Virus record (IMG/VR): IMGVR_UViG_3300030090_003444
Location: 1 to 49,564 of that record
DNA from: a virus
DNA length: 49,564 nt
Reading direction: 5' to 3' (one strand)
Each line of letters starts with the position of its first letter. The first letter of the stretch is position 1. The position numbers were made by a program, and so were the translations under genes. Shown here piece after piece: positions 47,130 to 49,564 of this stretch. The notes beneath the pieces are model-generated. The model did not search any database and was not told where the DNA came from. It saw only the letters and a list, made by a program, of their open reading frames with translations.

Positions 47130-47963
47130 ATGACTATGGCAGAAGTACAAGAAGATCAAGTTGCAACCATTAAGTATAAAAGAGATCATGTTGCGGAGGA
47201 CGAACAAGAGATTGCCAGGCTAGAGGCAGAAAGAAACCCACAACCCGTTGAGGAACAGGGAGAGCAAGAAGATCAAAATTTAGACGCTGAGGAGCAAACT
47301 TTCAAAAAACGGTATGGTGATTTACGCCGTCACCAACAACGTATCAAAGAGGACACTGATCGCACCATCAGGCAGATGCAAGAGCAGATTGAGGCTCTCA
47401 CCAAAAAACAAGTGAAGCTGCCGAAAAGCGACGAGGAGCTAGATCAGTGGGCCGAAAAATATCCAGACGTAGCTAAGATTGTTGAAACTATTGCCACTAA
47501 AAAGGCGATGGAAGCCAGCGGCGAGGTAGAGAGTAAATTACGTCGGGTAGAAGAACTAGAGTTTAAGATTGAAAGAGAGAAAGCGGAAAAAGAACTTGCT
47601 CGCTTGCATCCCGACTATGATGACCTAAGACAAGATAAAAATTTTCATGAGTGGGTGGCCGATCAACCAAAATGGATTCAAAGCGCCTTATATGAAAATG
47701 ACACAGATTTTTTAGGTGCTGCTAAAGCTATTGATCTTTACAAATCTGAAAACGGTAAAAAAGAAACTAAGCAGGATACGAATGCTGCTAAGTCTGTCAA
47801 AACTAGTAAGAGAGCAGAAGAGCCTACTGACGGCAAAAATGTGTGGTCAGAGTCTAAGGTGATGCAGTTGTCTGCTAGAGAATACGAAAGATACGAAGAC
47901 GAAATCGAAAAAGCTCGCAAGAGCGGTAACTTTGATTATGATCTTTCTGCGGGCGCACGTTAA
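47130..47963 (+). CDS. Scaffolding-like protein
   Basis: A 277-residue, highly charged protein (Glu/Lys/Gln/Asp) dominated by coiled coil (residues 20-170) with a basic and partly disordered end. It lies directly before the major capsid gene, the usual place for a podophage scaffold, and the composition fits. A strong ribosome binding site (AAAAAGGAG) precedes it. The 72 bases upstream contain a CCTGACA/TGTCAGG hairpin without a T-run. No protease domain seen. Confidence 0.75.
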   Translation: MTMAEVQEDQVATIKYKRDHVAEDEQEIARLEAERNPQPVEEQGEQEDQNLDAEEQTFKKRYGDLRRHQQRIKEDTDRTIRQMQEQIEALTKKQVKLPKSDEELDQWAEKYPDVAKIVETIATKKAMEASGEVESKLRRVEELEFKIEREKAEKELARLHPDYDDLRQDKNFHEWVADQPKWIQSALYENDTDFLGAAKAIDLYKSENGKKETKQDTNAAKSVKTSKRAEEPTDGKNVWSESKVMQLSAREYERYEDEIEKARKSGNFDYDLSAGAR

Positions 47964-48204
47964 TTTTTTACTTGACAAATGAAATTTACTATGTTATAAT
48001 GCCCAAAGAATACTAAAAAGGTGCCTCCCGTCTGGGACTACCACCGCATATAATAGAGTAGAGACATAGATCTCCTCTAATAAAAGGCTAACATCAAGCC
48101 TTCAACCACCTGATTCCGTAGGCCGGTTCTTACCTCACCCTATCCCGTCAGCCTTGAAGCTATCAGTTAGCTCTTTTCCGCATAAGCCAGAAAGGAGAAA
48201 ACCA
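47964..48204 (+). other. Long leader of the major capsid gene
   Basis: After a consensus promoter the leader runs about 195 bases with no credible gene. It contains AAGGCT, AACATCA, AGCCTT (hairpin), a second AGCCTT further on (GTCAGCCTTGAAGC) and AGAG/CTCT complementary stretches. The ribosome binding site AAAGGAG is 7 bases before the capsid ATG. Possibly a stabilising or translation-enhancing leader. Confidence 0.6.
47972..48000 (+). promoter_or_regulatory. Consensus sigma70 promoter for the capsid gene
   Basis: TTGACA (47972-47977), 17 bases, TATAAT (47995-48000), preceded by TTTTTTAC and followed by GC, like the promoter at 37147-37175. It provides extra transcription of the most abundant virion protein. 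Confidence 0.92.
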
Positions 48205-49275
48205 ATGGCATTCCGTGCAGCGGCGGGGTACGCGAACCTCCCGAATGGAAACTTCTCACCAATAATTTACTCCAAAAAGGTACAAACAGCCTTTAGGAAG
48301 GCATCGGTGGTTGAAGATATTACCAACAATGACTACTTTGGCGAGATCGCCAACTTCGGTGATACCGTTCGTATCATCAAAGAACCGGAAATCTCGGTGC
48401 AAGAATATTCTCGCGGTACTCAGATTGTTCCGCAAGAACTGGATGACGAGGACTTTACCCTCGTTGTCGATCAGGCTAACTACTTTGCGTTCAAGATTGA
48501 CGACATCGAAGAAGCCCACAGCCACATTAACTTTGAATCCTTGGCCACTGACCGCGCTGGCTATCGTCTGCGTGACCAGTATGACCAAGAAATCTTTGGT
48601 TACATGTCGGGCTTCAAACAGTCGGCTCTCCACGCTAACGCTGACACGGCCCGTGTTGCCGGTGACAAGTCGGGCACTGACCCGATCAGCACCGTCGATG
48701 CTGACGGTCTGCTCAACAGCATGAAACTGACCTCGACGGACATGGGTATCGGCTCCACGACTGCCAACTCTATTCCGATTACGGCCACTCCGACCAGCAC
48801 CAACTCCTCGGCGTTGGCTGTTCTGAACCGGATGGCTCGTAAACTCGACCAACAAAATGTTGATCGTGACGGTCGTTGGCTCGTTGTTGATCCGGTGTTT
48901 GCTGAAGTCCTTAACGATGAAAACTCGAAACTGTTGAACAACGACTTTGCTGGTCGCCAAGATGCTGGTGATATTCTTCGCAATGGTCGTATCATGGACG
49001 GTTTGATTCGCGGCTTCCGCATCTACATGTCGAACAACCTGCCGACTCTCGGCACTGGTCCTGGCACGGTTGCCGCCGCCGGTTCGTCCTCGAACTTCGG
49101 CGTCATCATTGCTGGCCACGATTCGGCTGTTGCTACCGCCTCTCAAATCGAAAAAGTTGAGACCTATCGTGACAATGACAGCTTTGCTGATGTTGTCCGT
49201 GGTCTGCACATGTATGGTCGCAAGTTGCTTCGCCCTGAAGCTCTGGTGACTGCTGCTTACAACCTGCACAGCTAA
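48205..49275 (+). CDS. Major capsid protein
   Basis: 356 residues from the ATG at 48205 (AAAGGAG upstream; the frame upstream is the untranslated leader). Characteristic sequence AAAGYANLPNGNFSPIIYSK at the N-terminus, then FGDTVRI and VDQANYFAFKIDDIE, then a long C-terminal domain ending in GRKLLRPEAL. This is an HK97-fold coat protein of the kind in marine podophages. C-ending, highly expressed-type codons differ from neighbours. About 400 copies per head are usual for this particle size. Confidence 0.88.
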   Translation: MAFRAAAGYANLPNGNFSPIIYSKKVQTAFRKASVVEDITNNDYFGEIANFGDTVRIIKEPEISVQEYSRGTQIVPQELDDEDFTLVVDQANYFAFKIDDIEEAHSHINFESLATDRAGYRLRDQYDQEIFGYMSGFKQSALHANADTARVAGDKSGTDPISTVDADGLLNSMKLTSTDMGIGSTTANSIPITATPTSTNSSALAVLNRMARKLDQQNVDRDGRWLVVDPVFAEVLNDENSKLLNNDFAGRQDAGDILRNGRIMDGLIRGFRIYMSNNLPTLGTGPGTVAAAGSSSNFGVIIAGHDSAVATASQIEKVETYRDNDSFADVVRGLHMYGRKLLRPEALVTAAYNLHS

Positions 49276-49287
49276 GGAGGATAGAAC

Positions 49288-49564
49288 ATGGCTACTGTCG
49301 ATATGACTGTTGGTGGTGTTGCTAATGGCGCTGCCACCTCCATCAACCATAAAGCCCGCATGGGCTCTCAAATGCCGTACACTGTTGAGTTCACTCTTGA
49401 CTTTGCTGCGGCCACCACTGCCAAAGGTTCTGCCTTGGCGGCTGGCGATGTCTTTCAAGTGATTGATGTGCCGGCCAACACCATGCTTCACGGTGCTGCT
49501 GCTGAAGTGCTTGTCGCGGCTAATAGCTCGGTTTGCACTTTGGACATCGACATTGCTGCTGGCG
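49288..49564 (+). CDS. Capsid-associated protein, 3'-truncated by the window
   Basis: The first 92 residues are visible; GGAGG 8 bases before ATG is a very strong ribosome binding site. KARMGSQMPYTVEFTLDFAAA, then TTAKGSALAAGDVFQVIDV and PANTM form a beta-rich pattern I recognise from small virion proteins encoded just after the capsid gene in marine phages. Probably a decoration or auxiliary head protein. It shares the highly expressed codon style of the capsid gene. Confidence 0.72.
   Translation, partial: MATVDMTVGGVANGAATSINHKARMGSQMPYTVEFTLDFAAATTAKGSALAAGDVFQVIDVPANTMLHGAAAEVLVAANSSVCTLDIDIAAG

Noticed and set aside
48043-48055. Second TATAAT in the capsid leader
   Set aside because: No -35 box at 16-18 bases upstream; the consensus promoter at 47972-48000 explains transcription.
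48256-49491. 411-codon - frame opposite the capsid gene
   Set aside because: Shadow of the highly biased codons of the major capsid gene; low complexity, no ribosome binding site.

Overview
The window is most of the genome of a tailed, podovirus-like bacteriophage of marine type, about 49.6 kb and cut inside structural genes at both ends. The gene set resembles the HMO-2011-type phages first described from SAR116 alphaproteobacteria: a family A DNA polymerase with a DnaJ-like zinc finger inserted between its exonuclease and polymerase domains, ThyX, an adenosylcobalamin-dependent (class II) ribonucleotide reductase, a DnaB-type helicase, a Toprim primase, and large internal virion proteins. 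A marine alphaproteobacterial host is therefore an inference. No integrase, excisionase or attachment site was seen. The promoters found resemble host sigma70 promoters (TTGACA, 17 bases, TATAAT), and no phage RNA polymerase gene is visible.

Layout. Positions 1-13342 (+) hold the late virion genes: a repeat-rich tail fibre, small virion proteins, a glycine-rich adhesin-like protein, a sulfotransferase and a run of internal virion or ejection-type proteins ending in one of 1235 residues. A bidirectional terminator at 13381-13418 separates them from everything leftward-transcribed (13425-36464, - strand). In transcription order the leftward block holds: early genes (unknown small proteins and an ArdC-like antirestriction protein, 36464-32234); a terminator; a DUF1289 protein, a DegT-type aminotransferase and a possible glycosyltransferase; an XRE regulator and tRNA-Arg(UCU); primase, helicase, a formyltransferase-like protein, DNA polymerase, a possible ssDNA-binding protein, a Cas4-like exonuclease and a second nuclease; small proteins, NrdJ, an RMF-like protein, endonuclease VII and ThyX; the holin and lysozyme; and finally three 2-oxoglutarate oxygenases with a sulfotransferase. 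A non-coding control region (36465-37324) divides the two directions. Rightward from 37325 come many tiny basic proteins, then TerS, TerL, portal, a scaffold-like protein, the major capsid protein and a second capsid-associated protein cut by the window end. The missing tail-tube genes presumably lie in the gap between the window ends.

How it fits together. Leftward transcription makes early, replication, nucleotide and lysis functions. Rightward transcription from consensus sigma70 promoters makes packaging and virion proteins, with an extra consensus promoter just before the capsid gene. In both directions a strong intrinsic terminator lies between the visible promoter and the bulk of the genes, which would fit antitermination control (inference).

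The most unusual signal is a hairpin cassette repeated six times in the early region (33043-36186). Each copy sits between a stop codon and the next gene's GGAGAG-type ribosome binding site. The copies keep a conserved outer stem and a variable GC-rich inner stem, with compensatory changes. Other points of note are a recombinase-like N-terminal extension on TerL, the oxygenase/sulfotransferase island, a late leader RNA with mutually exclusive pairings, and two halves of one domain family encoded as separate genes.
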